A DNA stretch of 64,000 nucleotides. Source: [Bacillus] enclensis. Its GTDB lineage: Bacteria > Bacillota > Bacilli > Bacillales > Bacillaceae_B. The translations under genes and the position numbers were made by a program. Below, piece by piece: positions 7,036 through 16,566 of this stretch. The notes below the pieces were generated by a model. It saw only the letters and a list, made by a program, of their open reading frames with translations, did not search any database and was not told the origin of the DNA. Within the stretch, counting starts at the first letter, position 1. Every line of letters begins with the position of its first letter. The stretch lies in NCBI RefSeq assembly GCF_001456935.1, contig NZ_KQ758483.1:868001-932000 (forward strand). The letters are read 5' to 3'.

Positions 7036-8328
7036 ATGCATTTATTTTTATCAGCATTGCAATGGGTGGCTTTTATGATTGCAGGGTCAATTGCCGCTCC
7101 CATTGCAATAGCGGATTTATTTCAGCTGCCGCCGGCGGAGACAGCCGGCTTCATACAGCGCACTATTTTTGTGCTGGGTGCAGCAAGCCTCATCCAGGCT
7201 TTGATCGGGCATAAACTGCCAATCAATGAAGGGCCTGCTGGATTGTGGTGGGGTGTGTTTGCTATTTATGCAGGGTTCTCAGGAACCCTTTACAACAGCC
7301 AGCTGGAAGTACTGACTGTCCTGCAGGGCGGGATGATCGTCAGTGGAATCATTTTCTTCATTCTGAGTGCGTCCGGCCTGCTAAAAAAACTGACCACACT
7401 ATTTACTCCGACCATCACATTCGTCTATTTGATGCTGCTGATTTTACAGCTGAGCGGGTCGTTTGTGAAAGGGATGTTCGGAATCAGCGGGGAATCGGAA
7501 ACACTGCAGCCGGTCGTGCTGCTTGGAAGTGTGCTGACAATCCTGATTGCACTTTATTTTTCAAGCCATAAGATTAATTGGATTCAACAGTATTCCATCA
7601 TCCTCGCCCTTATTGCGGGCTGGATCATTTTTGCTGCGATGGGGCTTGGCGGTCATGTAACGGTTTCGGATTCTTGGTTCTCCCTGCCTCAGATTTTCGC
7701 TTTTGGCGCACCAGCCTTTGATACTGGTGTTATTGTCACGGCTGTTTTCATCACCTTCCTGCTTACGACAAATATGATTGCCTCTATCAGGGTCATGGAG
7801 GAAGTGATGAGATCAAAAGACGAACCTGTATATGAACGCTATACTGCAAGCGGGTTTGCATCCGGTATCAATCAGATTATGGGGGGGTTATTTTCTGCAA
7901 TCGGTTCTGTTCCGATATCCGGATCGGCAGGCTTCGTGACTGCCACCAAAATGTACCGCATATTACCGTTCATAGCGGGAAGTGCCCTGATCGTCATCAT
8001 CTCTCTCGTTCCAAAAGTGATGAATGTGTTTGCGAGTCTGCCTGCTCCCGTAGGATATGCTGTCACGACTGTCATCTTTATCAAGATGGTGGGGCTTGCG
8101 CTCGGTGAATATCAAAAAGAAACAAATATGGAGCGTACGCATTTTGTTGCAGGTATTTCCCTGATTGTGGGTGTCGGAGCGATGTTCGTGCCCGCCGATG
8201 CTTTCACGGATGTACCAGTCGCAGCAGCTTCACTGCTCAATAACGGATTGATTCTTGGTACCGTAACTGGAATCATAGTAGAGCAGACGGTTAAGACAAA
8301 ATCTGATAAATCCATGAAAAGCGAGTAA
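7036..8328 (+). CDS. NCS2-family uracil/xanthine permease
   Basis: This 430-residue membrane protein has about 12-14 helices and the nucleobase:cation symporter-2 organisation, including the NEGPAGLWWG segment (about residues 61-70) and the later SVPISGSAGFVTATKMYRI region. It probably imports a purine or pyrimidine base; the substrate cannot be read from sequence. It is only distantly like the PbuX-type permease at 32457-33746. It lies between plsY and the quaternary-amine transporter, an insertion relative to the B. subtilis order. A terminator follows, so it is probably a single-gene unit. Confidence 0.82.
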   Translation: MHLFLSALQWVAFMIAGSIAAPIAIADLFQLPPAETAGFIQRTIFVLGAASLIQALIGHKLPINEGPAGLWWGVFAIYAGFSGTLYNSQLEVLTVLQGGMIVSGIIFFILSASGLLKKLTTLFTPTITFVYLMLLILQLSGSFVKGMFGISGESETLQPVVLLGSVLTILIALYFSSHKINWIQQYSIILALIAGWIIFAAMGLGGHVTVSDSWFSLPQIFAFGAPAFDTGVIVTAVFITFLLTTNMIASIRVMEEVMRSKDEPVYERYTASGFASGINQIMGGLFSAIGSVPISGSAGFVTATKMYRILPFIAGSALIVIISLVPKVMNVFASLPAPVGYAVTTVIFIKMVGLALGEYQKETNMERTHFVAGISLIVGVGAMFVPADAFTDVPVAAASLLNNGLILGTVTGIIVEQTVKTKSDKSMKSE

Positions 8329-8353
8329 ACTATTTGTTTACTTGCTTTTTTTC
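8321..8353 (+). terminator. Terminator of the NCS2 permease gene
   Basis: GCGAGTAAAC pairs with GTTTACTTGC around a five-base loop, followed by TTTTTTT. The stop codon is inside the left arm. Confidence 0.88.
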
Positions 8354-8400
8354 GTATAGCATGGTTGTGTGGAAGAATTTTCTTATAAGGATTCCGACAT

Positions 8401-8426
8401 GTTTACCCAGTTAATATTGGGGGTAT
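8401..8426 (+). promoter_or_regulatory. Sigma-B type promoter for the quaternary-amine ABC operon
   Basis: GTTTAC, 14 bases, GGGTAT: five of six and six of six matches to the general-stress consensus GTTTAA-N(12-15)-GGGTAT, ending 38 bp before the ATPase start codon. Osmoprotectant transport is a known sigma-B theme in Bacillus and Listeria. Confidence 0.65.
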
Positions 8427-8464
8427 TCTTAATATGTTTAGACTAGATTCAGGCAGGTGGTTAC

Positions 8465-9442
8465 ATGATTGAGTTCAAGAATGTCAGGAAAGTGTATGAA
8501 GACGGGACAGAAGCGATAAAGGGAATTGACTTGCTTATCCCCGAAGGAAAACTTGTCGCGTTGATTGGGCCAAGCGGATGCGGTAAAACGACCACGATGA
8601 AAATGATCAATAAGCTGATTGGACTGACAAGCGGTACGATTACAATCAACGGACGGGACATATCGGAAGAGGATGAAGTGGAACTGAGAAGGAATATAGG
8701 TTATGTCATTCAGCGCATCGGCCTCCTCCCGCATATGACGATCGAAGAGAATATCAGCCTGATTCCCCGATTGAAGGGCTGGAAGAAGGAAAAGTATGAA
8801 AACCGGGTGGACGAGTTGATGAATCTGGTTGGGCTCGAACCCGAAACCTACCGGAAGAGATATCCCCTGGAGTTGAGCGGCGGCCAGCAGCAGCGTGTCG
8901 GTGTCATACGCGCACTTGCGGCAGAACCTCCTATTATCCTGATGGATGAACCTTTCAGTGCACTCGATCCGATCAGCAGGGAGCAGCTGCAGGACGAACT
9001 GAAGCATATCCAAAATTCTATACATAAGACCATTGTATTTGTCACGCATGATATCGATGAAGCGCTTAAAATCGCTGATGACATCGCCGTCATGAGAGAC
9101 GGGAGAATCGAACAGATTGCTTCACCCGGCGAATTGGTTTCTTCCCCCGCAAATGAATTCGTACGTTCCTTTATCGGGGAACACCGGCTGGATGAAGGCA
9201 AAAAAGAAATGTCCGTTTTGGATATCATGAGTGAAGATCCGATTATTCTGGAATATGATGAATCTGAATTCGAAAGCATCCCGCATGATGCCACGGTAGC
9301 TGAAGCTGCGGCTCTCTATGTTTCAAAGGAACCTCCTATTCTGGTCGTAACAAAAGAGGGGCGGCGCATCGGAAGTGTATCCAGAAGCAATATCCTGGAA
9401 GCGGTCGCTTCAAAACAAAGAAGGGAGGCACAGTCACAATGA
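8465..9442 (+). CDS. Quaternary-amine (glycine betaine/choline type) ABC transporter ATPase
   Basis: This 325-residue ATPase of the OpuCA/OpuBA family has Walker A GPSGCGKT (about residues 37-44), the Q-loop VIQRIGLLPHMT, signature LSGGQQQR, Walker B ILMDEPFSALDP and the switch histidine VTHD. A C-terminal CBS-like regulatory part (about residues 235-320) follows; in this family it senses ionic strength. It powers uptake of a compatible solute or a related quaternary amine. The end overlaps the permease gene by four bases. The sigma-B-like promoter upstream suggests stress induction. Confidence 0.9.
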   Translation: MIEFKNVRKVYEDGTEAIKGIDLLIPEGKLVALIGPSGCGKTTTMKMINKLIGLTSGTITINGRDISEEDEVELRRNIGYVIQRIGLLPHMTIEENISLIPRLKGWKKEKYENRVDELMNLVGLEPETYRKRYPLELSGGQQQRVGVIRALAAEPPIILMDEPFSALDPISREQLQDELKHIQNSIHKTIVFVTHDIDEALKIADDIAVMRDGRIEQIASPGELVSSPANEFVRSFIGEHRLDEGKKEMSVLDIMSEDPIILEYDESEFESIPHDATVAEAAALYVSKEPPILVVTKEGRRIGSVSRSNILEAVASKQRREAQSQ

Positions 9443-10098
9443 TTCATGCCCTTTCGCTATCATTCATCACTACGATTACAAACCGCTCTGATGCCATCAT
9501 GACGGGGTTGGTAGAGCATCTATATCTTTCATTCGTATCGATTTTCATCGCGATTGTCATCTCATTGCCGCTTGGGATTTATATTTCACGAAAAAAGAAT
9601 ATTGCAGAATTCTATATTGGGATCACCGCTGTCTTTCAAACCATACCGAGTCTTGCTTTATTCGGGTTCCTGATCCCGCTTCTCGGTACAGGGAGCACAA
9701 CGGCTATCATCGCCCTCACTGTATACGCCCTGCTTCCGATATTAAGGAACACATTCACCGGCATTGCAGGAGTGGATGAAGGGGTCATAGAAGCAGGAAA
9801 AGGAATGGGAATGACGAACTCTCAGCTTTTATTCAAGGTTGAACTGCCTCTTGCCCTGCCTTTTATCATGGCCGGTATCAGGACCGCAACCGTGTTGACA
9901 GTAGGTGTCGCAACGCTTGCAACATTTGTCGGGGCAGGAGGACTGGGTGACCTGATTTACCGAGGGCTTTCCACCTGGAATAATTCCCTTGTACTTGCAG
10001 GAGCGGTCCCGGCTGCATTATTGGCATTATTTTTTGATTTTCTGTTAAGACTCTTAGAAAAGGCAACGACACCAAAAGGCTTGAAAGCCCGTAAATAA
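9439..10098 (+). CDS. Quaternary-amine ABC transporter permease
   Basis: This 219-residue permease of the OpuCB/OpuBB type has about six helices. The EAA-type loop is VDEGVIEAGKGMGMTNSQLLFKVELPLALP read in part (GKGMGMTNSQ, about residues 115-124), which contacts the ATPase. B. subtilis OpuC and OpuB use two different permeases, but only one is present here, so it should work as a homodimer. The ATG overlaps the ATPase stop codon (translational coupling), and the binding-protein gene follows after 22 bp. Confidence 0.9.
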   Translation: MIHALSLSFITTITNRSDAIMTGLVEHLYLSFVSIFIAIVISLPLGIYISRKKNIAEFYIGITAVFQTIPSLALFGFLIPLLGTGSTTAIIALTVYALLPILRNTFTGIAGVDEGVIEAGKGMGMTNSQLLFKVELPLALPFIMAGIRTATVLTVGVATLATFVGAGGLGDLIYRGLSTWNNSLVLAGAVPAALLALFFDFLLRLLEKATTPKGLKARK

Positions 10099-10120
10099 AA
10101 AAATGAAAAGGAGCATACAT

Positions 10121-11020
10121 ATGAAAAAAATATTTTCGCCTATCATCATTCTGCTGGCTGCATCCTTATTGATTGCAGGCTGTGGAAACAACGGCGGCAA
10201 AGACACGATTACTGTTTCGGGGAAAATGTGGACTGAACAATTTATTCTTACCCAGATCATGGCTGAGTTACTTAAGGAAAAAACAGACCTTGATGTTAAG
10301 GTTGACGAAGGGTTGGGAGAGGTTTCGATCCTCACACCCGCTTTGGAGAAAGGCGATATTGATGTGTATGTTGAATACACAGGAACGGGACTGGAAGCTG
10401 TGCTCAAAGAACAGGCAGCTGAAGGAGCTTCAGGAGACGAGATTCTCGAACAAGTAAGAAAAGGGTATGAGAAGAAATTTGATGTGACCTGGTTAAAACC
10501 CCTTGGATTTGAAAATACCTATACACTTGCTTACACAGAAGATCAGGATTTTGATGCCAAGACATTCTCTGACCTTGTTCCTCTTTCCAAAGATCTCAGC
10601 TTTGGAGCACCGCATCAATTCTATGAACGCGAAGGAGATGGGTATGACGCTTTCTCTAAAGCATACGGCTTTGAATTCAAAGCGAAAGAAAGCTACGATC
10701 CAAACATCATGTATGAAGCCGTTAAAAATGGTGATGTCGATATCATTCCTGCATTTACCACCGATGGAAGAATCGAAAGGTACAATCTGAAGTCAACAGA
10801 AGATGATAAAGGATTCTTCCCTCCATATGATGCTGCTCCGATCATCAGACAGGAAGTACTGAAAGAGCACCCTGAAGTGGAAGATGTCCTGAATGAACTG
10901 GCAGGCAAGATATCTGAAAAAGATATGAGCGAGATGAATGCCAAGGTGGACATCGATAAGAAAGAACCAAAAGATGTCGCCAGGGAATTCCTCATTTCGA
11001 AAGGCTTAATAAAAGAATAA
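10121..11020 (+). CDS. Quaternary-amine ABC transporter substrate-binding lipoprotein
   Basis: This 299-residue lipoprotein has a signal peptide ending in LLIAGC, so it is attached by a cysteine near residue 21. A binding domain of the OpuAC/OsmF type follows (GKMWTEQFILTQIMAELL; VYVEYTGTG; FTTDGRI). It should capture a quaternary amine outside the membrane. The ATG at 10121 is chosen over 10103 because GGAG is seven bases away and a normal signal peptide begins there. It is the last gene of the three-gene operon. Confidence 0.9.
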   Translation: MKKIFSPIIILLAASLLIAGCGNNGGKDTITVSGKMWTEQFILTQIMAELLKEKTDLDVKVDEGLGEVSILTPALEKGDIDVYVEYTGTGLEAVLKEQAAEGASGDEILEQVRKGYEKKFDVTWLKPLGFENTYTLAYTEDQDFDAKTFSDLVPLSKDLSFGAPHQFYEREGDGYDAFSKAYGFEFKAKESYDPNIMYEAVKNGDVDIIPAFTTDGRIERYNLKSTEDDKGFFPPYDAAPIIRQEVLKEHPEVEDVLNELAGKISEKDMSEMNAKVDIDKKEPKDVAREFLISKGLIKE

Positions 11021-11064
11021 TCAAAGATAAAGTGAATCCAATCCAGGATTCACTTTATCTTTGA
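11021..11064 (+). terminator. Stem-loop after the quaternary-amine ABC operon
   Basis: A perfect 19-bp inverted repeat (arms 11021-11039 and 11046-11064) with a 6-base loop directly after the stop codon. There is no T run after it, so it may stabilise the 3' end rather than terminate on its own. Confidence 0.7.
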
Positions 11065-11169
11065 AAGACTTATTCGTAAAATTTTGAAAAAATAAAGGAT
11101 ATTATGCTATAAAAAGAGAATAGGACTTTAGAACGCTTACAAGGATATTCAAAAGGACGGTGCATTTTC

Positions 11170-11580
11170 ATGATCGAAAATCCAACACGTGAAGAAATCG
11201 GACAGATTCTAAAACGATCCAAGCGGATAGCAGTCGTGGGACTGAGCGACAATCCCGAACGAACTTCTCACTCGGTATCAAAAGCCATGCAGGATCAGGG
11301 CTACGAGATCATACCGGTCAACCCGGTCATCAACTCGGCTCTTGGAGTTAAAGCAGTCGCTTCGTTAGAGGAAATTGAAGGCCCTGTTGATATTGTCAAT
11401 ATTTTCAGGCGATCGGAATTTCTGCCTGACCTCGCACGTGAATTTGATAAGATAGATGCAAAAATATTCTGGGCACAGCTGGGTGTCATGAACGAAGAAG
11501 CTTACTCTTTCCTTAAAGAACGAGGCTACACGGTCATTATGGACCGATGCATAAAGGTTGAACATGCTTTAACCAAATAG
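11170..11580 (+). CDS. yneT: CoA-binding domain protein YneT
   Basis: This 136-residue protein has a Rossmann-type CoA-binding fold: KRIAVVGLSDNPERTSHSV near residues 18-36, GYEIIPVNP, then DIVNIFRRSEF and MDRCIKVEH at the end. The family is thought to bind CoA, but its role is unknown. It is recognised as B. subtilis YneT by sequence pattern and by its place before parE. AAAGGA precedes the ATG, and a terminator closes the gene, so it is expressed separately from parEC. Confidence 0.88.
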   Translation: MIENPTREEIGQILKRSKRIAVVGLSDNPERTSHSVSKAMQDQGYEIIPVNPVINSALGVKAVASLEEIEGPVDIVNIFRRSEFLPDLAREFDKIDAKIFWAQLGVMNEEAYSFLKERGYTVIMDRCIKVEHALTK

Positions 11581-11592
11581 TTCTATCCGGGT

Positions 11593-11621
11593 GCAAGCGG
11601 CGTCTACCGCTTGCTTTTTTT
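11593..11621 (+). terminator. Terminator of yneT
   Basis: GCAAGCGG pairs with CCGCTTGC around a six-base loop, followed by TTTTTTT. Confidence 0.9.
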
Positions 11622-11783
11622 CGGACCGCATTGATGTCTTGAATTCACACTCTTTTTTAAGTGAATAGCGGGGAAAAAGTATACTTTGACTCAGGGCCTA
11701 TTCATAAAATTAATTTGCGAAAATGAAATAAAGCGCTACAATATAGCATAGTGGTTTACTTGAAATGATGAAAAACAGGTAAA

Positions 11784-11797
11784 CGAACAAGTGTTCT
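11784..11797. promoter_or_regulatory. LexA (SOS) box upstream of parE
   Basis: CGAACAAGTGTTCT matches the B. subtilis SOS box CGAAC-RNRY-GTTYC at 13 of 14 positions. It sits just before a -10-like TATGAT (11803-11808), 93 bp upstream of the parE start. I recall parEC being listed among LexA targets in B. subtilis. Confidence 0.65.
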
Positions 11798-11826
11798 TGT
11801 GTTATGATAATAAGAGAACATAAAAT

Positions 11827-11850
11827 CCCGTATACGTTTTTATATACGGG
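11827..11850 (+). other. Small hairpin in the parE leader
   Basis: CCCGTATA pairs with TATACGGG around CGTTTTTA, 27 bp before the parE start. There is no T run, so it is not a terminator. It may affect message stability or translation. The rest of the 11622-11826 leader shows nothing I recognise beyond the LexA-like box. Confidence 0.45.
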
Positions 11851-11876
11851 CAGAGAAGTTTGAAAGGGGAATGTTC

Positions 11877-13847
11877 GTGGCCAACAAGACACAGCCCATG
11901 GCTTATAATGATGATGCAATTCAGGTTTTAGAAGGCTTGGAAGCCGTTCGCAAAAGACCTGGGATGTACATTGGCTCTACTGATACAAGAGGGCTGCATC
12001 ATTTAGTATATGAAATTGTAGATAATGCAGTAGATGAAGCTTTAGCGGGCTTCGGAAATGAAATCATCGTCACCATACATAAAGATAACAGTATTTCCGT
12101 ACAGGACAGGGGACGGGGGATGCCAACCGGCATGCACAAAATGGGTAAGCCCACACCTGAAATCATCCTTACGGTCCTTCATGCCGGCGGTAAGTTCGGT
12201 CAGGGAGGATATAAGACAAGCGGCGGTCTGCACGGGGTAGGTGCCTCAGTTGTTAATGCGCTTTCCGAGTGGCTTGTCGTTACGATTGAAAGAGACGGGA
12301 TTAAGTATGAACAGCGTTTTGAAAACGGAGGGAAACCGGCAACGACTCTTGAAAGGATCGGCAATACAAAAAAAGCGGGTACACTTATCCACTTTAAACC
12401 AGATCCCCGTATATTCAGCACCACTACTTATAATTACGACACTTTGTGTGAACGTTTAAGAGAATCAGCTTTCCTGCTGAAAGGCTTGAAAATTGAAATC
12501 AAAGATGAGCGTCATGACCAAAAAGAAGTGTTTCATTATGAGAGCGGCATACAGGCATTCGTACAATACTTAAATGAAGAAAAGGACTCCCTTCACAAAG
12601 TTGCTTTTTTTGAAGGCTCTAACCATAACATAGAAGTAGAATTTTCTTTTCAGTTCAACGACGGTTTTTCTGAGAATATCCTCTCATTTGTTAATAATGT
12701 ACGAACTAAAGACGGCGGTACCCATGAAGCCGGAGCCAAGACAGCAATGACCAGGGTGTTCAATGAATATGCACGTAAGACGGGCATCCTTAAAGATCGT
12801 GATAAAAACCTTGAAGGGACAGATATCAGAGAAGGTCTCGCAGCCATCGTATCGGTGCGGATACCGGAAGAACTGCTTCAATTCGAGGGTCAGACAAAAG
12901 GAAAGCTTGGTACCAGTGAAGCCCGTTCAGCGGTGGACTCCGTCGTTTCAGAACATCTGCTTTATTTTCTTGAAGAAAACCCGGATACAAGCTCGCTTCT
13001 GATCAAGAAATCGATCAAAGCAGCCCAGGCACGGGAAGCAGCGAGAAAAGCACGGGAAGATGCACGGAACGGTAAGAAACGAAAAAGGTCGGAAACCGTT
13101 CTATCTGGCAAGCTGACCCCTGCCCAATCGAGAAACCCTCAGCGAAATGAATTGTACCTTGTCGAAGGTGATTCTGCAGGGGGATCTGCCAAACAGGGAC
13201 GTGACCGTAAGTTCCAGGCTATTCTGCCTCTCCGCGGTAAAGTCATCAATACTGAAAAGGCGAAATTGCAGGATATCTTCAAGAATGAAGAGATCAATAC
13301 CATCATCCATGCCATCGGAGGCGGAGTCGGACCTGAGTTCAACGTGGATGACATTAATTATGATAAAATTGTCATCATGACTGATGCGGATACCGACGGA
13401 GCACATATCCAAGTCCTGCTTCTGACATTCTTCTACCGTTATATGAAGCCGCTTGTTGAAGCAGGTAAAATCTATATTGCCCTGCCGCCGCTTTATAAGG
13501 TAAGCAAAGGAACAGGGAAGAAAGAGAAAATAGAATATGCCTGGACAGATGAAGAGCTTCAAGGTGCCATGAAGAAAATCGGGAAAGGGTATATGATCCA
13601 AAGATACAAAGGTCTTGGTGAAATGAATGCAGATCAATTATGGGAGACGACCATGGATCCCGAGACGCGCGCTTTGATCAGAGTACGGATCGATGATGCT
13701 GCACGTGCTGAACGCCGTGTGACCACATTGATGGGGGACAAAGTGGAGCCGCGCCGTAAGTGGATTGAAAGCAATGTGGCTTTCGGATTGGAAGAAGACG
13801 GCAGCATTCTGGAAAATGAGAACATTACAGTCCAGGAGGAGGGGTAA
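11877..13847 (+). CDS. parE: DNA topoisomerase IV subunit B
   Basis: This 656-residue ATPase subunit of topoisomerase IV unlinks daughter chromosomes. It has the GHKL ATPase domain (DNAVDEALAGF; GRGMPTGMH; HAGGKFGQGGYKTSGGLHGV), a transducer, and the TOPRIM domain with EGDSAGGSAKQGR and the metal motif DADTDGAHI. The GTG at 11877 is chosen over the ATG at 11871 because GGGGA is then at a normal distance, and because family members begin MA-x-K. Only three bases separate its stop from parC. Confidence 0.97.
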   Translation: MANKTQPMAYNDDAIQVLEGLEAVRKRPGMYIGSTDTRGLHHLVYEIVDNAVDEALAGFGNEIIVTIHKDNSISVQDRGRGMPTGMHKMGKPTPEIILTVLHAGGKFGQGGYKTSGGLHGVGASVVNALSEWLVVTIERDGIKYEQRFENGGKPATTLERIGNTKKAGTLIHFKPDPRIFSTTTYNYDTLCERLRESAFLLKGLKIEIKDERHDQKEVFHYESGIQAFVQYLNEEKDSLHKVAFFEGSNHNIEVEFSFQFNDGFSENILSFVNNVRTKDGGTHEAGAKTAMTRVFNEYARKTGILKDRDKNLEGTDIREGLAAIVSVRIPEELLQFEGQTKGKLGTSEARSAVDSVVSEHLLYFLEENPDTSSLLIKKSIKAAQAREAARKAREDARNGKKRKRSETVLSGKLTPAQSRNPQRNELYLVEGDSAGGSAKQGRDRKFQAILPLRGKVINTEKAKLQDIFKNEEINTIIHAIGGGVGPEFNVDDINYDKIVIMTDADTDGAHIQVLLLTFFYRYMKPLVEAGKIYIALPPLYKVSKGTGKKEKIEYAWTDEELQGAMKKIGKGYMIQRYKGLGEMNADQLWETTMDPETRALIRVRIDDAARAERRVTTLMGDKVEPRRKWIESNVAFGLEEDGSILENENITVQEEG

Positions 13848-13850
13848 TAT

Positions 13851-16280
13851 ATGACAACAGTGGAAAGATATCAAGATTTGCCTCTCGAAGAGGTGCTGGG
13901 CGACCGATTCGGACGATACAGTAAATACATCATTCAAGAACGTGCGCTGCCTGACGCAAGGGACGGACTTAAGCCGGTACAGCGAAGAATTCTTTATGCC
14001 ATGTATGTGGACGGAAACACGCAGGAAAAAGGGTTCCGTAAATCTGCCAAAACTGTCGGTAATGTAATCGGTAACTACCATCCCCACGGTGATACATCCG
14101 TATACGACGCGATGGTAAGGATGAGTCAGGATTGGAAAGTACGTAACTTCCTTGTAGAAATGCACGGCAACAATGGGAGTATAGATGGAGACCCCCCTGC
14201 TGCGATGCGTTACACAGAAGCCCGGCTTTCAGCAATCTCGATGGAACTGCTCCGGGATATCGATAAGGATACGGTTGAATTCATCCCTAACTTCGATGAT
14301 ACGTCAAGTGAACCGACAGTCCTGCCATCCCGGTTCCCTAATCTCCTGGTTAATGGTTCGACGGGGATATCTGCAGGTTATGCAACGGATATCCCGCCCC
14401 ATCATTTAGGTGAAGTGATCGATGCAGCGATTATGAGAATCGAGAAGCCTCAATGTACGGTCGATGATTTAATGACCGTCATGAAAGGACCTGATTTCCC
14501 TACCGGGGGAATCATCCAGGGTGTGGATGGTATCAAAAAGGCATACGAAACAGGAAAAGGGAAAATCGTTGTCCGAGGGAAAGCTGAAGTGGAAAATATC
14601 CGCGGAAGCAAGCAGCAGATCGTCATCACAGAAATCCCTTATGAAATCAATAAAGCGAACCTTGTCAAAAAGATGGATGAATTCAGAGTAGACCGGAAAG
14701 TCGAAGGGATCGCAGAGGTACGCGATGAGACAGACAGGGAAGGATTGCGGATTGTCATCGAATTGAAGAAGGATGCGGATTCGAGCGGCGTACTGAATTA
14801 TCTTTATAAAAACAGCGACCTTCAAATTTCTTACAACTTCAATATGGTGGCCATCCATAACCGCCGTCCGAAGCTCATGGGGATCGAAGGGATGCTGGAT
14901 GCCTATATCACCCACCAAAAAGAAGTGGTTACAAATCGCACCAAGTATGACTTGAAGAAAGCCAGCGACCGTCAGCACATTGTAGAAGGCTTGATGAAGG
15001 CATTATCGATCCTTGATGAAGTGATCGCGACCATTCGTGCTTCCAAGGATAAAAAAGATGCAAAAAACAATTTGATAGACAAGTACGGTTTCACAGAAGC
15101 CCAATCTGAAGCAATCGTCAGCCTGCAATTATACCGCCTGACAAACACCGATATCACTGCTCTTCGCAGTGAAGCGGAAGAATTGGATAAATTGATTGCT
15201 GAATTGACGTCTATCCTCGAAAGCGAAAACAAGTTATTGAGTGTCATTAAAAAAGAGTTAAAAGCGATCAAGAAACAATTTGCAGATGCAAGAAGGACTA
15301 AGATCGAAGATAAAATCGAAGAACTTAAGATCAATCTTGAAGTATTGATTGCAAGTGAAGACGTCATGGTGACGGTTACTCAGGATGGTTACATTAAACG
15401 CACGAGTCTTCGTTCTTACAGTGCTTCAAACGGGCAGGACCTCGCCATGAAGGAAACGGACAGGCTGCTCGCCCAATATGAAATGAACACGACCGATGTC
15501 CTCCTTGTGTTTACCAACAAGGGGAATTATATTTACTGCCCTGTACATGAACTGCCTGATATACGCTGGAAAGACCTTGGGCAGCATGTAGGCAACATCG
15601 TGCCGATCGACCGCGATGAACAGGTATTAAAGGCCATTCCGGTCAAGGATTTCACAGAAGAACAATATCTTCTTTTCATCACCAAGAACGGAATGACGAA
15701 GAAGACCGAGCTTGCACAATATAAAGCGCAGAGATATTCACGACCTCTTGTGGCCATCAACCTGAAAAGTGGCGATACACTGGTTGATGTTCATCTCACA
15801 GACGGCAAGCATGACCTCTTCCTTGCCACCAGTCAGAGCTACGGATTGTGGTTCACCGAAGAAGAGGTAAGTGTCGTCGGTCCGAGAGCTGCAGGAGTCA
15901 AAGGGATCAACCTTAAAGAAGGGGACTTTGTAGTCTCAGGCAAGATTGTGACCGCTCGGGATAAGGAGTTTGTCTTCCTTGTCACACACCGAGGGGCAGT
16001 GAAAAAGATGAAACTGTCGGAATTCGAAAGAACTAGCCGTGCTAAACGCGGCGTCATCATGCTCCGTGAGCTTAAATCAAACCCTCATAGAGTGGCTTCG
16101 ATTGAGATTGTAAATGATACACATGAAGTAGAACTCATCAGCTCAAAAGGCAGGACGGAATATGTCAGGATAAGAGACCTCCGTGCAAACGACCGTTACT
16201 CAAATGGTTCATTTGTTATGGATGAGTCGGAAAGCGGAGCTGTGGTCCGCAGCATCTTAACTACGATGGAAGATAAATAA
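13851..16280 (+). CDS. parC: DNA topoisomerase IV subunit A
   Basis: This 809-residue breakage-reunion subunit has the winged-helix domain with catalytic tyrosine Y121 (AAMRYTEARLS), the tower, a coiled-coil gate (about residues 370-490), and C-terminal beta-pinwheel repeats. The quinolone-determining stretch reads HPHGDTSVYDAMV, with T82 and D86 at the positions that are often Ser and Glu in ParC. ParC rather than GyrA is called from the neighbour parE and alsT, as in B. subtilis. GGAGGAGGGG precedes the ATG. Confidence 0.96.
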   Translation: MTTVERYQDLPLEEVLGDRFGRYSKYIIQERALPDARDGLKPVQRRILYAMYVDGNTQEKGFRKSAKTVGNVIGNYHPHGDTSVYDAMVRMSQDWKVRNFLVEMHGNNGSIDGDPPAAMRYTEARLSAISMELLRDIDKDTVEFIPNFDDTSSEPTVLPSRFPNLLVNGSTGISAGYATDIPPHHLGEVIDAAIMRIEKPQCTVDDLMTVMKGPDFPTGGIIQGVDGIKKAYETGKGKIVVRGKAEVENIRGSKQQIVITEIPYEINKANLVKKMDEFRVDRKVEGIAEVRDETDREGLRIVIELKKDADSSGVLNYLYKNSDLQISYNFNMVAIHNRRPKLMGIEGMLDAYITHQKEVVTNRTKYDLKKASDRQHIVEGLMKALSILDEVIATIRASKDKKDAKNNLIDKYGFTEAQSEAIVSLQLYRLTNTDITALRSEAEELDKLIAELTSILESENKLLSVIKKELKAIKKQFADARRTKIEDKIEELKINLEVLIASEDVMVTVTQDGYIKRTSLRSYSASNGQDLAMKETDRLLAQYEMNTTDVLLVFTNKGNYIYCPVHELPDIRWKDLGQHVGNIVPIDRDEQVLKAIPVKDFTEEQYLLFITKNGMTKKTELAQYKAQRYSRPLVAINLKSGDTLVDVHLTDGKHDLFLATSQSYGLWFTEEEVSVVGPRAAGVKGINLKEGDFVVSGKIVTARDKEFVFLVTHRGAVKKMKLSEFERTSRAKRGVIMLRELKSNPHRVASIEIVNDTHEVELISSKGRTEYVRIRDLRANDRYSNGSFVMDESESGAVVRSILTTMEDK

Positions 16281-16285
16281 ATAAT

Positions 16286-16328
16286 AGGCAGACGACTAAG
16301 AACTTTTTCTTGGCCGCCTGCTTTTTTA
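16286..16328 (+). terminator. Terminator of parEC
   Basis: GGCAGACGACTAAGAA pairs imperfectly with TTCTTGGCCGCCTGC, followed by TTTTTTATT. The remaining 16329-16566 is an AT-rich leader for alsT. Apart from GTAAAC/GTTTAC half-sites at 16508-16535, I see nothing definite in it. Confidence 0.75.
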
Positions 16329-16566
16329 TTAGATTTTCTGAAGCTCTCACCTCACAGGATCAATTTTGTATAAAAATAAGGATACATGCCGAAATGGGCA
16401 AGGTTTCTTAAGCTTCCCAAGCGGATTATTTATATTTTTACATCAAAATCTCATTAATATTTGATTGGAAATTGTTTATTTGGTAGATTAAAAAAGTGTC
16501 ACTGTGGGTAAACATACATAGGTTCAATCGTTTACATTTTATTACAACTAGAAGGGGGAAATATGT

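Noticed and set aside
14088-14126. Thr82 and Asp86 in the quinolone-determining region of ParC
   Set aside because: These could be read as resistance-type changes, but related Bacillus ParC proteins may carry the same residues; without an alignment no claim is justified.
16508-16535. GTAAAC and GTTTAC half-sites in the alsT leader
   Set aside because: They are only six bases each with a 16-bp gap, which is common in AT-rich DNA; there is no fit to the TnrA or CodY motif.
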